DNA from: CAVROT01 sp963722905
GTDB lineage: Bacteria; Pseudomonadota; Alphaproteobacteria; Rhodobacterales; Rhodobacteraceae
Length of the DNA stretch: 64,000 nucleotides
Assembly: GCA_963722905.1 (NCBI GenBank)
Contig: CAVROT010000006.1
Span: 248,001-312,000, forward strand
Reading direction: 5' to 3'
Part shown: positions 26,181 through 34,745 of the stretch, piece by piece
How positions within the stretch are numbered: position 1 is the first letter of the stretch
How the letters are laid out: each line of letters opens with the position of its first letter
Notes under the pieces: generated by a model
Databases searched by the model: none
What the model was told of the DNA's origin: nothing
The model's input: only the letters and a program-made list of their open reading frames with translations
Translations under genes and position numbers: made by a program

Positions 26181-26870
26181 ATGACTTTCTCCGCCCCCGC
26201 CCCGATCTCGGATCTCGTCGCCAGGACGACCATCGACCGCCGGCTGGCCGAGGTCGTGGGACCCGTGATCGAGGGACTGGGGTTCGAACTGGTCCGCGTG
26301 CGCTACATGGGCGGCAAGACTCCGACGGTGCAGATCATGGCCGACCGGCCGGATGGCGGGATCGAGGTGGACGATTGCGCCCGGATCTCGACGATGGTCA
26401 GCGCCACGATGGACGTCGAGGATCCGGTGGAGGAGGCGTACACGCTGGAGGTGTCGTCGCCAGGGATCGACCGGCCGCTCACCCGGCTGAAGGATTTCGA
26501 GCAGTGGCAGGGTTACGTCGCCAAGATCGAGACGACCGAGCTGATCGACGGCCGCCGCCGGTTCAAGGGGACGCTGGCGGGCACCGAGGGCGACGAGGTG
26601 CTGGTCGAGATCGAGGACGGCGGCAGCGACGTGACCATCGGGCTGCGCTTCGACTGGCTGAGCGACGCCAAGCTGGTGCTGACCGATGACCTGATCCGAG
26701 ACGTGCTGAAGAGCCGCAAGGACGCGGGCCAGATCGACGAATCGCAGTTCGACGCGGTCGAGACCGTGCTCGACGACGAGGAAGACAACGTGAACGGCCC
26801 GCCCAAAGGCGCGGGCAACCCGAAATCGGACCCGCCGGACGGCGCGGGCGGCAGGGAGACCCAAGGATAA
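26181..26870 (+). CDS. rimP: Ribosome maturation factor RimP
   Basis: A 229-residue cytoplasmic factor for 30S subunit maturation. It has the RimP N-domain (LAEVVGPVIEGLGFELVRVRY, VDDCARISTMVSATMDVEDP, LEVSSPGIDRPL) and the SH3-like C-domain. About 30 C-terminal residues are a Gly/Pro-rich tail. Its TAA overlaps the nusA ATG by one base, the conserved start of the nusA-infB operon. Confidence 0.96.
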   Translation: MTFSAPAPISDLVARTTIDRRLAEVVGPVIEGLGFELVRVRYMGGKTPTVQIMADRPDGGIEVDDCARISTMVSATMDVEDPVEEAYTLEVSSPGIDRPLTRLKDFEQWQGYVAKIETTELIDGRRRFKGTLAGTEGDEVLVEIEDGGSDVTIGLRFDWLSDAKLVLTDDLIRDVLKSRKDAGQIDESQFDAVETVLDDEEDNVNGPPKGAGNPKSDPPDGAGGRETQG

Positions 26871-28480
26871 TGGCCATCACATCCGCCAACCAGCTCGAGC
26901 TTCTGCAGACGGCCGAGGCCGTCGCGCGCGAGAAGATGATCGACCCCGTGCTCGTGGTCGAGGCGATGGAGGAGAGCCTCGCCCGGGCCGCCAAGTCGCG
27001 CTACGGTTCCGAAATGGACATCCGCGTGTCCATCGACCGCAAGACCGGCCGCGCGACCTTCACCCGTGTGCGCACCGTGGTCGAGGACGACCTGCTGGAA
27101 AATTACCAGGCCGAGATGACGGTCGCGCAGGCCAGGGACGTGCTGGACGACCCGTCGGTGGGCGACACCTTCGTCGAGGAGGTCCCGCCGGTCGAGATGG
27201 GGCGCATCGCGGCGCAGTCGGCCAAGCAGGTGATCCTGCAGAAGGTCCGCGAGGCCGAGCGCGACAACCAGTTCGAGGAGTTCAAGGACCGGATCGGCCA
27301 CATCATCAACGGCCAGGTCAAGCGCGAGGAGTACGGCAACGTCATCGTCGACGTGGGCCGCGGCGAGGGCATCCTGCGCCGCAACGAAAAGATCGGCCGC
27401 GAGAGCTATCGCCCCGGCGACCGCATCCGCGTCTACATCAAGGACGTCCGCCGCGAGATCCGCGGCCCGCAGATCTTCCTCAGCCGCACCGATCCGCAGT
27501 TCATGGCCGAGCTCTTCAAGATGGAGGTGCCCGAGATCTACGACGGCATCATCGAGATCAAGGCCGTCGCGCGCGATCCGGGCAGCCGGGCCAAGATCGC
27601 CGTCATCAGCTACGACAGCAGCATCGACCCCGTGGGCGCCTGCGTCGGCATGCGCGGCAGCCGGGTGCAGGCCGTCGTGAACGAGCTTCAGGGCGAGAAG
27701 ATCGATATCATCCCGTGGAACGAGGACCTGCCGACGTTCCTCGTGAACGCGCTCCAGCCCGCCGAGGTCAGCAAGGTCGTGCTGGACGAGGAGGCCGAGC
27801 GGATCGAGGTCGTCGTGCCGGACGAGCAGCTGAGCCTCGCCATCGGGCGACGCGGCCAGAACGTGCGGCTGGCGTCCCAGCTGACCGGCCTCGACATCGA
27901 CATCATGACCGAAGAGGAGGAGAGCCAGCGCCGCCAGGCCGAGTTCGAGGAGCGCACCAAGCTCTTCGTCGACACGCTGGACCTGGACGAGTTCTTTGCG
28001 CAGCTGCTGGTGTCCGAAGGCTTCACCAGCCTCGAGGAGGTCGCCTATGTCGAGGCGGACGAGCTGCTGGTGATCGACGGCGTCGACGACGATACGGCTC
28101 AGGAATTGCAGGCGCGGGCGAAGGATTATCTGGAGGCCAAGAACAAGGAAGCGCTGGACGCCGCCCGTGCGCTGGGCGTCGAGGACAGCCTGATCGGGTT
28201 CGAGGGTCTGACGCCGCAGATGCTGGAGGCGCTGGCCAAGGACGGCGTGAAGACGCTGGAGGATTTCGCCACCTGCGCCGACTGGGAGCTGGCGGGCGGC
28301 TGGACTGTCACCGACGGCGTGCGGACCAAGGACGACGGCGTGCTGGAACCGTTCGAGGTCAGCCTGGAAGAGGCGCAGGACATGGTGATGACGGCGCGCA
28401 TCATGCTGGGCTGGGTCGACCCAGACGACCTGAAGTCGGACGAACCCGAGGTAGAGGCGTCCGAGGAAGCGACGGTCTGA
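26870..28480 (+). CDS. nusA: Transcription termination/antitermination protein NusA
   Basis: A 536-residue RNA polymerase-binding factor. The N-terminal domain (residues 1-130) is followed by S1 (GRGEGILRRNEKIGRESYRPGDRIRVYI), two KH domains (GSRAKIAV...GACVGMRGSRVQAVVNEL and AIGRRGQNVRLASQL) and C-terminal helix-hairpin-helix repeats (LLVSEGFTSLEEVAYV, LAKDGVKTLEDFA). Length fits alphaproteobacterial NusA. It begins one base into the rimP stop and precedes ylxR by 4 bases. Confidence 0.97.
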   Translation: MAITSANQLELLQTAEAVAREKMIDPVLVVEAMEESLARAAKSRYGSEMDIRVSIDRKTGRATFTRVRTVVEDDLLENYQAEMTVAQARDVLDDPSVGDTFVEEVPPVEMGRIAAQSAKQVILQKVREAERDNQFEEFKDRIGHIINGQVKREEYGNVIVDVGRGEGILRRNEKIGRESYRPGDRIRVYIKDVRREIRGPQIFLSRTDPQFMAELFKMEVPEIYDGIIEIKAVARDPGSRAKIAVISYDSSIDPVGACVGMRGSRVQAVVNELQGEKIDIIPWNEDLPTFLVNALQPAEVSKVVLDEEAERIEVVVPDEQLSLAIGRRGQNVRLASQLTGLDIDIMTEEEESQRRQAEFEERTKLFVDTLDLDEFFAQLLVSEGFTSLEEVAYVEADELLVIDGVDDDTAQELQARAKDYLEAKNKEALDAARALGVEDSLIGFEGLTPQMLEALAKDGVKTLEDFATCADWELAGGWTVTDGVRTKDDGVLEPFEVSLEEAQDMVMTARIMLGWVDPDDLKSDEPEVEASEEATV

Positions 28481-28484
28481 GGCC

Positions 28485-29147
28485 ATGTCACGCGGCGGTC
28501 GCACGAAGGCGTGGGAGGATCCCGAACGGCGGTGCCTCGCCACCGGCGAGGCGCAACCGCGCCGGGGGCTGATCCGCTTCGTCGTGGGACCCGATGACAG
28601 CGTCGTGCCGGACATAGCCGAAAAGCTCCCCGGCCGCGGCATGTGGGTTTCTGCCGAACGGTCCGCGCTGGAAAAGGCGGTGGCCAAGCGGCTGTTCTCT
28701 CGCGGGGCCAAGCGGCAGGTCGCCGTCCCGGAGGCGCTGGTGGCGCAGGTCGAATCGCTGCTGCTGCGCCGGGTGATCGACCGGCTGGCACTGGCGCGCA
28801 AGGCGGGGCTGGCCATTGCCGGCTACGAGAAGGTGAAGGCGATGCTGGCCGCCGGCGAGGCGCGGCTGCTGCTGCAGGCCTCCGACGGGTCCGAGCGCGG
28901 CAAGATGAAGCTGCGGCCCCCCGGCGGGCGCGGCAGCTACTTCGATAACCTCAGTCAAACCGAATTGGGTTTGGCATTCGGGCGGGAGTATGTGATACAC
29001 GCGGCGCTCGCCGCCGGAGGTCTCGCTGAACGATTCAGGGATGACGCCGTGCGGCTTTCGGGCGTTCGCGACAGCGGCGGTGGTCAAGCCACCGAAAAAG
29101 ACGTAGGCGGTGGCCCGGCCACCGGGAAAGTACAGAAGACCACATGA
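28485..29147 (+). CDS. rnpM: RNA-binding protein YlxR/RnpM with L7Ae-like C-terminal domain
   Basis: A 220-residue protein. The N-terminal DUF448 domain is marked by RRCLATGEAQPRRGLIRFVVGPD and LPGRGMWVS, and the C-terminal half resembles an L7Ae-type fold (IDRLALARKAGLAIAGYEKVKAMLA). Alphaproteobacteria commonly carry this fused form; DUF448 members bind RNA, and the Bacillus protein modulates RNase P. Its last four bases overlap infB (ATGA). Confidence 0.9.
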   Translation: MSRGGRTKAWEDPERRCLATGEAQPRRGLIRFVVGPDDSVVPDIAEKLPGRGMWVSAERSALEKAVAKRLFSRGAKRQVAVPEALVAQVESLLLRRVIDRLALARKAGLAIAGYEKVKAMLAAGEARLLLQASDGSERGKMKLRPPGGRGSYFDNLSQTELGLAFGREYVIHAALAAGGLAERFRDDAVRLSGVRDSGGGQATEKDVGGGPATGKVQKTT

Positions 29148-31639
29148 GCGAAACTGACGGCAAGAAACCCTTCGGCCTGCGCGGCGGCGCCGGTTCGCGT
29201 TCCGGCCAGGTGAAGCAGAGCTTCAGCCATGGCAGGACCAAGAACGTCGTCGTCGAGACCAAGCGCAAGCGTGTCGTCGTGCCCAAGCCCACGGATGCGC
29301 GCCCCGTCGGCGCGACCGGCCGGCCCATCGGTGGCGACCCCTCCAAGCGGCCGGCGGGCATCACCGAGGCCGAGCTCGAGCGGCGGATGAAGGCGCTGTC
29401 CGTCGCCAAGGCGCGCGAGGCCGAGGAGGCCGTCACGCGCAAGGCCGAGGAAGACCAGCGCGCCAAGGAGCGCGAGGAGCGCCGCGCCGAGATCGAGGCG
29501 AAGGAGGCCGAGGAGCGGGAACGCGCCGAACGCGCCGCCGCCAAGGCCGAGGAGGACGCCGAGCGTCTGCGCCGCGAAGCCGCCGCCAAGGCCCGCGCCG
29601 ACGCCCCGTCCGAGCCGGTGATGGACCCGGCCGCGGCCGAGGCGCGCGCCGCACGGGGCGGCCTGCCGACCCCTCGCAAGACCACCCCCCGCGACGACGA
29701 ACGCACCGCCAAGCCCGCCAAGGGTGCCGAGGACAAGCGCCGCTCGGGCAAGCTGACGCTGAATCAGGCGCTGTCGGGCGGCGAAGGCGGCCGCCAGCGC
29801 TCGATGGCGCAGATCCGCCGCAAGCAGGACCGCGCCCGCCAGAAGGCGATGGGACAGAACGTCGTGCGCGAGAAGGTCGTGCGCAACGTCAACCTGCCCG
29901 AGGCGATCACCGTCCAGGAGCTGTCGAACCGCATGGCCGAACGCGTGGCCGACGTGGTCAAGGCGCTGATGACGAACGGCATCATGGCGACGCAGAACCA
30001 GACCATCGACGCCGACACCGCCGAACTCATCATCGAGGAGTTCGGCCACAAGATCGTCCGGGTCTCCGATTCGGACGTGGAGCAGGTCATCACGCAGGAA
30101 CCAGACGCCGACGCGGACCTTCAGCAGCGCGCGCCGATCATCACCGTCATGGGCCATGTCGACCACGGCAAGACGTCGCTGCTGGACGCGATCCGTCATG
30201 CCAAGGTCGTGCAGGGCGAGGCGGGCGGCATCACCCAGCACATCGGCGCCTATCAGGTGACGACCGATGCCGGGCAGGCGCTGACCTTCCTCGACACGCC
30301 GGGCCACGCGGCGTTCACGTCGATGCGGGCACGCGGCGCTCAGGTCACGGATATCGTGATCCTGGTGGTCGCGGCGGATGACGCGGTGATGCCGCAGACG
30401 ATCGAGGCCATCAATCACGCCAAGGCGGCGAAGGTGCCGATGATCGTGGCGATCAACAAGATCGACCGCCCCTCGGCCAATCCCGACAAGGTGCGCACCG
30501 ACCTGCTTCAGCACGAGGTCATAGTAGAGAAGATGTCGGGCGAGGTTCAGGACGTCGAGGTCTCGGCGATCAACGGAACCGGTCTGGACAACCTGCTGGA
30601 GGCGATCTCGCTCCAGTCCGAACTGCTGGAGCTGAGAGCCAACCCCAACCGTGCGGCCAGCGGTGCCGTGATCGAGGCGCAGCTGGACGTCGGCCGCGGC
30701 CCCGTCGCGACGGTCCTCGTGCAGAACGGCACCCTGCGGACCGGCGACATCTTCGTCGTCGGCGAACAGTGGGGCAAGGTCCGCGCGATGGAGAACGACA
30801 AGGGCGACCGGGTCAAGGAAGCCGGCCCGTCCGTCCCGGTCGAGGTCCTGGGCCTCAACGGCACGCCCGAGGCCGGCGACGTCCTGAACGTTGTCGACAC
30901 CGAAGCGCAGGCCCGCGAGATCGCCGAATACCGGGCCAATGCGTCGCGTGACAAGCGCGCCGCTGCCGGTGCCGCGACGACGCTGGAACAGATGATGGCG
31001 AAGGCCAAGACGGACGAGAACGTTGCCGAACTGCCGATCCTTGTGAAGGCCGACGTTCAGGGCTCGGCCGAGGCGATCAGCCAGGCGATGGAGAAGATCG
31101 GAAACGACGAGGTGCGGGTACGCGTCCTTCATTCGGGCGTCGGCGCCATCACCGAGACCGACATCGGCCTGGCCGAAGCCAGCGGCGCGCCCGTCTTCGG
31201 GTTCAACGTCCGGGCCAACGCCAGTGCGCGGGCGACGGCCAACCAGAAGGGCGTCGAGATCCGGTACTACTCGGTCATCTACGATCTGGTGAACGACGTG
31301 ACCGCCGCCGCCTCGGGCCTGCTGTCGGCAGAGGTCCGGGAGACCTTCATCGGCTATGCCGAGATCAGGGAGGTCTTCAAGGTCTCCAACGTCGGCAAGG
31401 TCGCAGGTTGCCTTGTCACCGAGGGCGTGGCGCGGCGGTCTGCCGGGGTACGGTTGCTGCGCGACAACGTCGTCATCCACGAGGGCACGCTGAAGACGCT
31501 CAAGCGTTTCAAGGACGAAGTGCCCGAGGTGCAGTCCGGCCAGGAATGCGGCATGGCGTTCGAAAACTATGACGACGTGCGCGTGAAGGACGTTATCGAG
31601 ATATTCACCCGCGAGGAGGTAGAGCGGAATCTGGCCTGA
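29144..31639 (+). CDS. infB: Translation initiation factor IF-2
   Basis: An 831-residue GTPase placing initiator tRNA on the 30S subunit. A Lys/Glu/Ala-rich coiled N-terminus (about 100-190) is followed by the IF2-N domain. The G-domain has GHVDHGKTSLLD, DTPGHAAF and NKID, and the C-terminal beta-barrel domains end in QECGMAFENYDDVRVKDVIEIF. ATG 29144 overlaps the rnpM stop. A perfect hairpin lies 51 bases after the stop. Confidence 0.97.
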   Translation: MSETDGKKPFGLRGGAGSRSGQVKQSFSHGRTKNVVVETKRKRVVVPKPTDARPVGATGRPIGGDPSKRPAGITEAELERRMKALSVAKAREAEEAVTRKAEEDQRAKEREERRAEIEAKEAEERERAERAAAKAEEDAERLRREAAAKARADAPSEPVMDPAAAEARAARGGLPTPRKTTPRDDERTAKPAKGAEDKRRSGKLTLNQALSGGEGGRQRSMAQIRRKQDRARQKAMGQNVVREKVVRNVNLPEAITVQELSNRMAERVADVVKALMTNGIMATQNQTIDADTAELIIEEFGHKIVRVSDSDVEQVITQEPDADADLQQRAPIITVMGHVDHGKTSLLDAIRHAKVVQGEAGGITQHIGAYQVTTDAGQALTFLDTPGHAAFTSMRARGAQVTDIVILVVAADDAVMPQTIEAINHAKAAKVPMIVAINKIDRPSANPDKVRTDLLQHEVIVEKMSGEVQDVEVSAINGTGLDNLLEAISLQSELLELRANPNRAASGAVIEAQLDVGRGPVATVLVQNGTLRTGDIFVVGEQWGKVRAMENDKGDRVKEAGPSVPVEVLGLNGTPEAGDVLNVVDTEAQAREIAEYRANASRDKRAAAGAATTLEQMMAKAKTDENVAELPILVKADVQGSAEAISQAMEKIGNDEVRVRVLHSGVGAITETDIGLAEASGAPVFGFNVRANASARATANQKGVEIRYYSVIYDLVNDVTAAASGLLSAEVRETFIGYAEIREVFKVSNVGKVAGCLVTEGVARRSAGVRLLRDNVVIHEGTLKTLKRFKDEVPEVQSGQECGMAFENYDDVRVKDVIEIFTREEVERNLA

Positions 31640-31690
31640 TACCCGGCCGTTCGCCCTACCGTTTCTCGATAGGTATCGACCCATACGAAC

Positions 31691-31712
31691 GGGGTAGCCC
31701 TTGGGCTACCCC
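31691..31712. terminator. Perfect hairpin between convergent infB and a small minus-strand gene
   Basis: Ten-base arms GGGGTAGCCC and its complement with a 2-base loop. It lacks a T-tract on either strand but is positioned to end infB transcripts (plus) and those of the 44-codon gene (minus). Confidence 0.55.
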
Positions 31713-31757
31713 GCCATCTCCTCCCAATGCGCCGTTCGTGTCCTTGACGGACCTATG

Positions 31758-31892
31758 TCAGGCGTTAGCGACCACCGGTTGTCCCGTGAAGCGCTGGGTG
31801 CCGACCTGAACGACCATCCGGCCGTCGGACAGGCTTTGCACCAGGTTGCCCTGAACCGAGACGCAGCTTCCGATCGTGATTGTCTTGACCAT
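31758..31892 (-). CDS. Small hypothetical protein, 44 residues
   Basis: ATG 31892 is preceded by GGGGAGG with 9-base spacing, a very good ribosome-binding site. The product begins MVKTITIGSCVSVQGNLVQ and ends GQPVVANA. It has no signal peptide or membrane segment and alternates hydrophobic and polar residues like a small beta-barrel, for example an SH3-like fold. An AT-rich upstream region (31893-32000) could hold its promoter. I do not recognise the family. Support comes from the RBS, protein-like composition and the flanking hairpin. Confidence 0.6.
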   Translation of the reverse strand: MVKTITIGSCVSVQGNLVQSLSDGRMVVQVGTQRFTGQPVVANA

Positions 31893-32041
31893 CGCATGTT
31901 CCTCCCCAAACTTCCGTCCGTATACCTTACGCGGGATTCCTTAAGGTTCCACTAATTCGACATATAATTTTCGTATTTGTGTAAATTAGCATCACGGCGG
32001 GAAATATTGTGCGCCGAGGCCTCTCCGGACCGCACAATCTT

Positions 32042-32443
32042 TCACAGAAGGTCCCTGATCGCGGCGACGAGGGGGATGTCGGCGGGCGGCATCCGGTAGT
32101 CCCGTAAGCGGGCCGGACGGACCCAGGCGAGCGACTGGGCCTCACGCCCCGCCGGGCGACCTTGCCACTTGCGGCACACGAAGAGGGGCATCAGCAGATG
32201 GAACGTGTCGTAGGCATGGCTGGCGAAGGTCAGCGGTGCCAGGCAGGACGTCCACGTGCCGATGCCGAGCTCTTCGTGCAGTTCGCGAACCAGAGCGGCC
32301 TCGGGGGTCTCGCCGTCCTCGATCTTGCCGCCGGGAAACTCCCACAGCCCCGCCATCGACTTGCCGGCCGGACGCTGCGCGATGAGAACGCGACCGTCGG
32401 CGTCGACCAGCGCGCAGGCGGCTACCAGCACGATGTGCGGCAT
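32042..32443 (-). CDS. mutT: Nudix hydrolase, MutT-type 8-oxo-dGTP diphosphatase
   Basis: A 133-residue enzyme that removes oxidised nucleotides. The Nudix box GKIEDGETPEAALVRELHEELGI (about 39-61) is complete with the REL..EE metal ligands. ALVDADGRVLIAQRPAGKSMAGLWEFPGG precedes it as in MutT. Its first base overlaps the last of argJ, so it is translationally coupled, a conserved alphaproteobacterial arrangement. Confidence 0.93.
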   Translation of the reverse strand: MPHIVLVAACALVDADGRVLIAQRPAGKSMAGLWEFPGGKIEDGETPEAALVRELHEELGIGTWTSCLAPLTFASHAYDTFHLLMPLFVCRKWQGRPAGREAQSLAWVRPARLRDYRMPPADIPLVAAIRDLL

Positions 32444-33681
32444 CAGGACCGGTAGTCGGCGTTGATCGCAATGTATCCTTGGGTGAGATCGCAGGTCCAG
32501 GCGGTGAAGCGGCCGCCGCCCAGCCCGAGGTCGACGCGCAGCACGATCTCATCGCGCTTCATGTGGGCCGCGCCGTCCGCCTCGGCATAATCGGGCGCAA
32601 CCATGCCATCGCGGGCGACCGCTATGTCGCCGAAGGCGATGGACAGCAGGTCGCGGTCCGCCTCGGCGCCGGACTTGCCGACCGCCATGACGATGCGGCC
32701 CCAGTTCGGATCCGCGCCGGCGATAGCCGTCTTGACCAGCGGCGAGTTTGCGATGGCCATCGCCACGCGCCGCGCGTCGGGATCGTCCCGTGCGCCCGTC
32801 ACCGCAACCTCGACGAATTTCCGCGCACCTTCGCCGTCGCGCACGATCTGGTGGGCGAGGTCGCGCATGACGTCGTGCACCGCCGACGACAGCGCGGCCC
32901 GGTCGGCGTCAGCGGTCGCCGCCGGTCCCTGTCCCGTTGCCGCCAGCAACAGCATGTCCGACGTGGACGTGTCGCTGTCCACCGTTATGGCGTTGAAGGT
33001 GTGCGGCGTGTGTTCGTCCAGCATGGATTGGAGCGCGCCGGGCTCGACAGCCGCGTCGGTCACGATATAGGCCAACATGGTAGCCATATCGGGGGCGATC
33101 ATGCCCGATCCCTTGGCGATCCCGACGACGGTGGCCGGACCGCCCGTCAGTTCCGCGGTCACCGTCGAGCCTTTGGGGTACGTATCGGTCGTCATGATGG
33201 CCCGGGCGGCCCCGGCGACCCCGTCCTCCGACAGTGCGCTTGCCAGGGCATCGATGCAGGCGACGATCCTGTCGTGGGGCAGCGCTTCGCCGATCACACC
33301 GGTCGAGGCCGACAGCACGCGCCCCGCCGGCAAACCCATCGCGCGGGCGACGGCGCCTGTCACGGCATCGACCGACGCCTGCCCGGCGCGCCCGGTGAAG
33401 GCATTGGCATTGCCCGAATTGACCAGGATGGCCGCTCCGGCCGCGTCGGCTGGGGCCGCGGCCAGCTTCGCCTGGGCATCCAGGACGGAGGCTGCGCGGG
33501 TGGCCGACCGGGTGAAGACGCCGGCGATCACCGTGCCCGGATCCAGCGCGATCAGCGTCAGGTCCGTCCGGCCGGGATAGCGCACGCCGGCTGCGACGCT
33601 GGCAAACCGGACGCCCCGCACCGCCGGCAGGTCCGGCAGGCCGCCGGCGGGTGCCAGCGGCGACACGGGCAGCTTGGCCAT
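32443..33681 (-). CDS. argJ: Bifunctional glutamate N-acetyltransferase / amino-acid acetyltransferase
   Basis: A 412-residue arginine biosynthesis enzyme (recycling of N-acetylornithine, and possibly also acetyl-CoA-dependent). The self-cleavage site sits in GMIAPDMATMLAYIVTDA (nucleophile Thr after Ala, near residue 190-200). VNSGNANAFTG, TTDTYPKG and NPLVKTA-type PLVKTAIAGADPNWGRI segments are present. It follows the PPIase stop by 7 bases and overlaps mutT by 1. Confidence 0.96.
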   Translation of the reverse strand: MAKLPVSPLAPAGGLPDLPAVRGVRFASVAAGVRYPGRTDLTLIALDPGTVIAGVFTRSATRAASVLDAQAKLAAAPADAAGAAILVNSGNANAFTGRAGQASVDAVTGAVARAMGLPAGRVLSASTGVIGEALPHDRIVACIDALASALSEDGVAGAARAIMTTDTYPKGSTVTAELTGGPATVVGIAKGSGMIAPDMATMLAYIVTDAAVEPGALQSMLDEHTPHTFNAITVDSDTSTSDMLLLAATGQGPAATADADRAALSSAVHDVMRDLAHQIVRDGEGARKFVEVAVTGARDDPDARRVAMAIANSPLVKTAIAGADPNWGRIVMAVGKSGAEADRDLLSIAFGDIAVARDGMVAPDYAEADGAAHMKRDEIVLRVDLGLGGGRFTAWTCDLTQGYIAINADYRS

Positions 33682-33688
33682 GCGGCGG

Positions 33689-34567
33689 TCAGCGCGGCAG
33701 TATGGTGGGGTCGTTCAGAACCTCGGGGTCCAGCCCCTCGGATGCGGAGCGCACGATCTCGGCACCGGCCTCGGCCGCGGCGATGGCGACCTCGGCGGCC
33801 TCGCGCTGGACCGTAGCGGTCAGCTCGTCACGCACTTCGTCCAGGCTGGGCGCGTCTTTCTGGCGCGTGTCGTTCAGCTTGAGCACGTGCCAGCCGAACT
33901 GGGTCTGGACCGGGGCCGAGATCGCGCCGACCTCCATGTCGGCTACCGCGGCCTCGAACTCACCGACCATCATGCCGGGGCCGAACCAACCCAGTTCACC
34001 GCCCGAGGGGCCGGAGGGACCGGTCGACTTCTCCGTCGCCAGCTCGGCGAAGTCGGCGCCGCCGTCCAGTTCGGTCACGAGCGCCTGCGCCTCTTCCTCG
34101 GTCTCGACCAGGATGTGGGACGCGTTCCATTCCGTCTGCGGCTCGGCCTGTGCATAGGCGGCGTCGTAGGCCGCCTGGAGCGCCGCGTCGGTCACGGCGG
34201 CACTGGCCGCGATCTCGATCGCCTCGGCGGCCATGAGCGAGCGCCGCTCGTTCTCGATGACCAGATCCGTCCGTTCGGACGGGGCCGGAACGGAGGCGGC
34301 CAGCGCGGTCTGCTGCACCAGCTGCTCCAGTATGCCGTCGAACAGCGTCTGGGCGGGCAGGTCGCGGTATTGCTCGGGCAGACGTTCGCGCAGCACGATC
34401 ATGTGCCCCAGGGTGATATCGGTACCGTCCACTGTGGCGACGACCGTGTCGGGGCCGGGCGTACCGGAGGCGGCGTCCTGCGCCATGGCGCCCGTGGCCA
34501 GCGCCGACATCATCATCGCGGCAGCGGCAAGCGCCGCCGGCGTGTGTCCCATCGTCCTCGTCATCAT
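33689..34567 (-). CDS. Periplasmic parvulin-type peptidyl-prolyl cis-trans isomerase
   Basis: A 292-residue exported foldase. The signal peptide ends at ATGAMAQ (about residue 28), an N-terminal helical SurA/PrsA-like region follows, and the rotamase domain has ASHILVETEEEAQALVTEL and ELGWFGPGMMVGEFEAAV, closing with FGWHVLKLND. ATG 34567 (the first of two adjacent ATGs) has AGGAAGG 5 bases upstream. It assists outer-membrane or periplasmic protein folding, and sits divergent from secA and upstream of argJ. Confidence 0.92.
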   Translation of the reverse strand: MMTRTMGHTPAALAAAAMMMSALATGAMAQDAASGTPGPDTVVATVDGTDITLGHMIVLRERLPEQYRDLPAQTLFDGILEQLVQQTALAASVPAPSERTDLVIENERRSLMAAEAIEIAASAAVTDAALQAAYDAAYAQAEPQTEWNASHILVETEEEAQALVTELDGGADFAELATEKSTGPSGPSGGELGWFGPGMMVGEFEAAVADMEVGAISAPVQTQFGWHVLKLNDTRQKDAPSLDEVRDELTATVQREAAEVAIAAAEAGAEIVRSASEGLDPEVLNDPTILPR

Positions 34568-34600
34568 CGGATCCTTCCTGCGGCCCATCCGGCCGCGGCG

Positions 34601-34629
34601 TTGACAGCTTCAATGGCTCCGCTTACCTA
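34601..34629 (+). promoter_or_regulatory. Candidate promoter for secA
   Basis: Perfect -35 TTGACA at 34601-34606, 17-base spacer and a weak -10 (TACCTA at 34624-34629), 117 bases before the secA ATG in the divergent gap with the PPIase gene. Confidence 0.4.
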
Positions 34630-34745
34630 GCACTTTGCCTTTGGCGGGCCGACGTGTGCGGCCTATTTATGCGGGCCGTGCGGCAGGGGCAAGCGACCCG
34701 CCGATTGACGCCGCGAGACGCGGCACACAGCCGCCGGGAGAGAGC

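Noticed and set aside
26513..28816. 767-codon open frame antisense to nusA and ylxR
   Set aside because: Shadow of conserved genes; composition is Leu/Asp/Val repeats with no recognisable domain.
29084..31684. 866-codon open frame antisense to infB
   Set aside because: Typical high-GC antisense shadow: no RBS, His/Arg/Asp-rich low-complexity protein, and the opposite strand encodes unmistakable IF-2.
32479..33816. 445-codon open frame antisense to argJ
   Set aside because: Arg/Gly/His-rich shadow; the ArgJ frame has all catalytic motifs.
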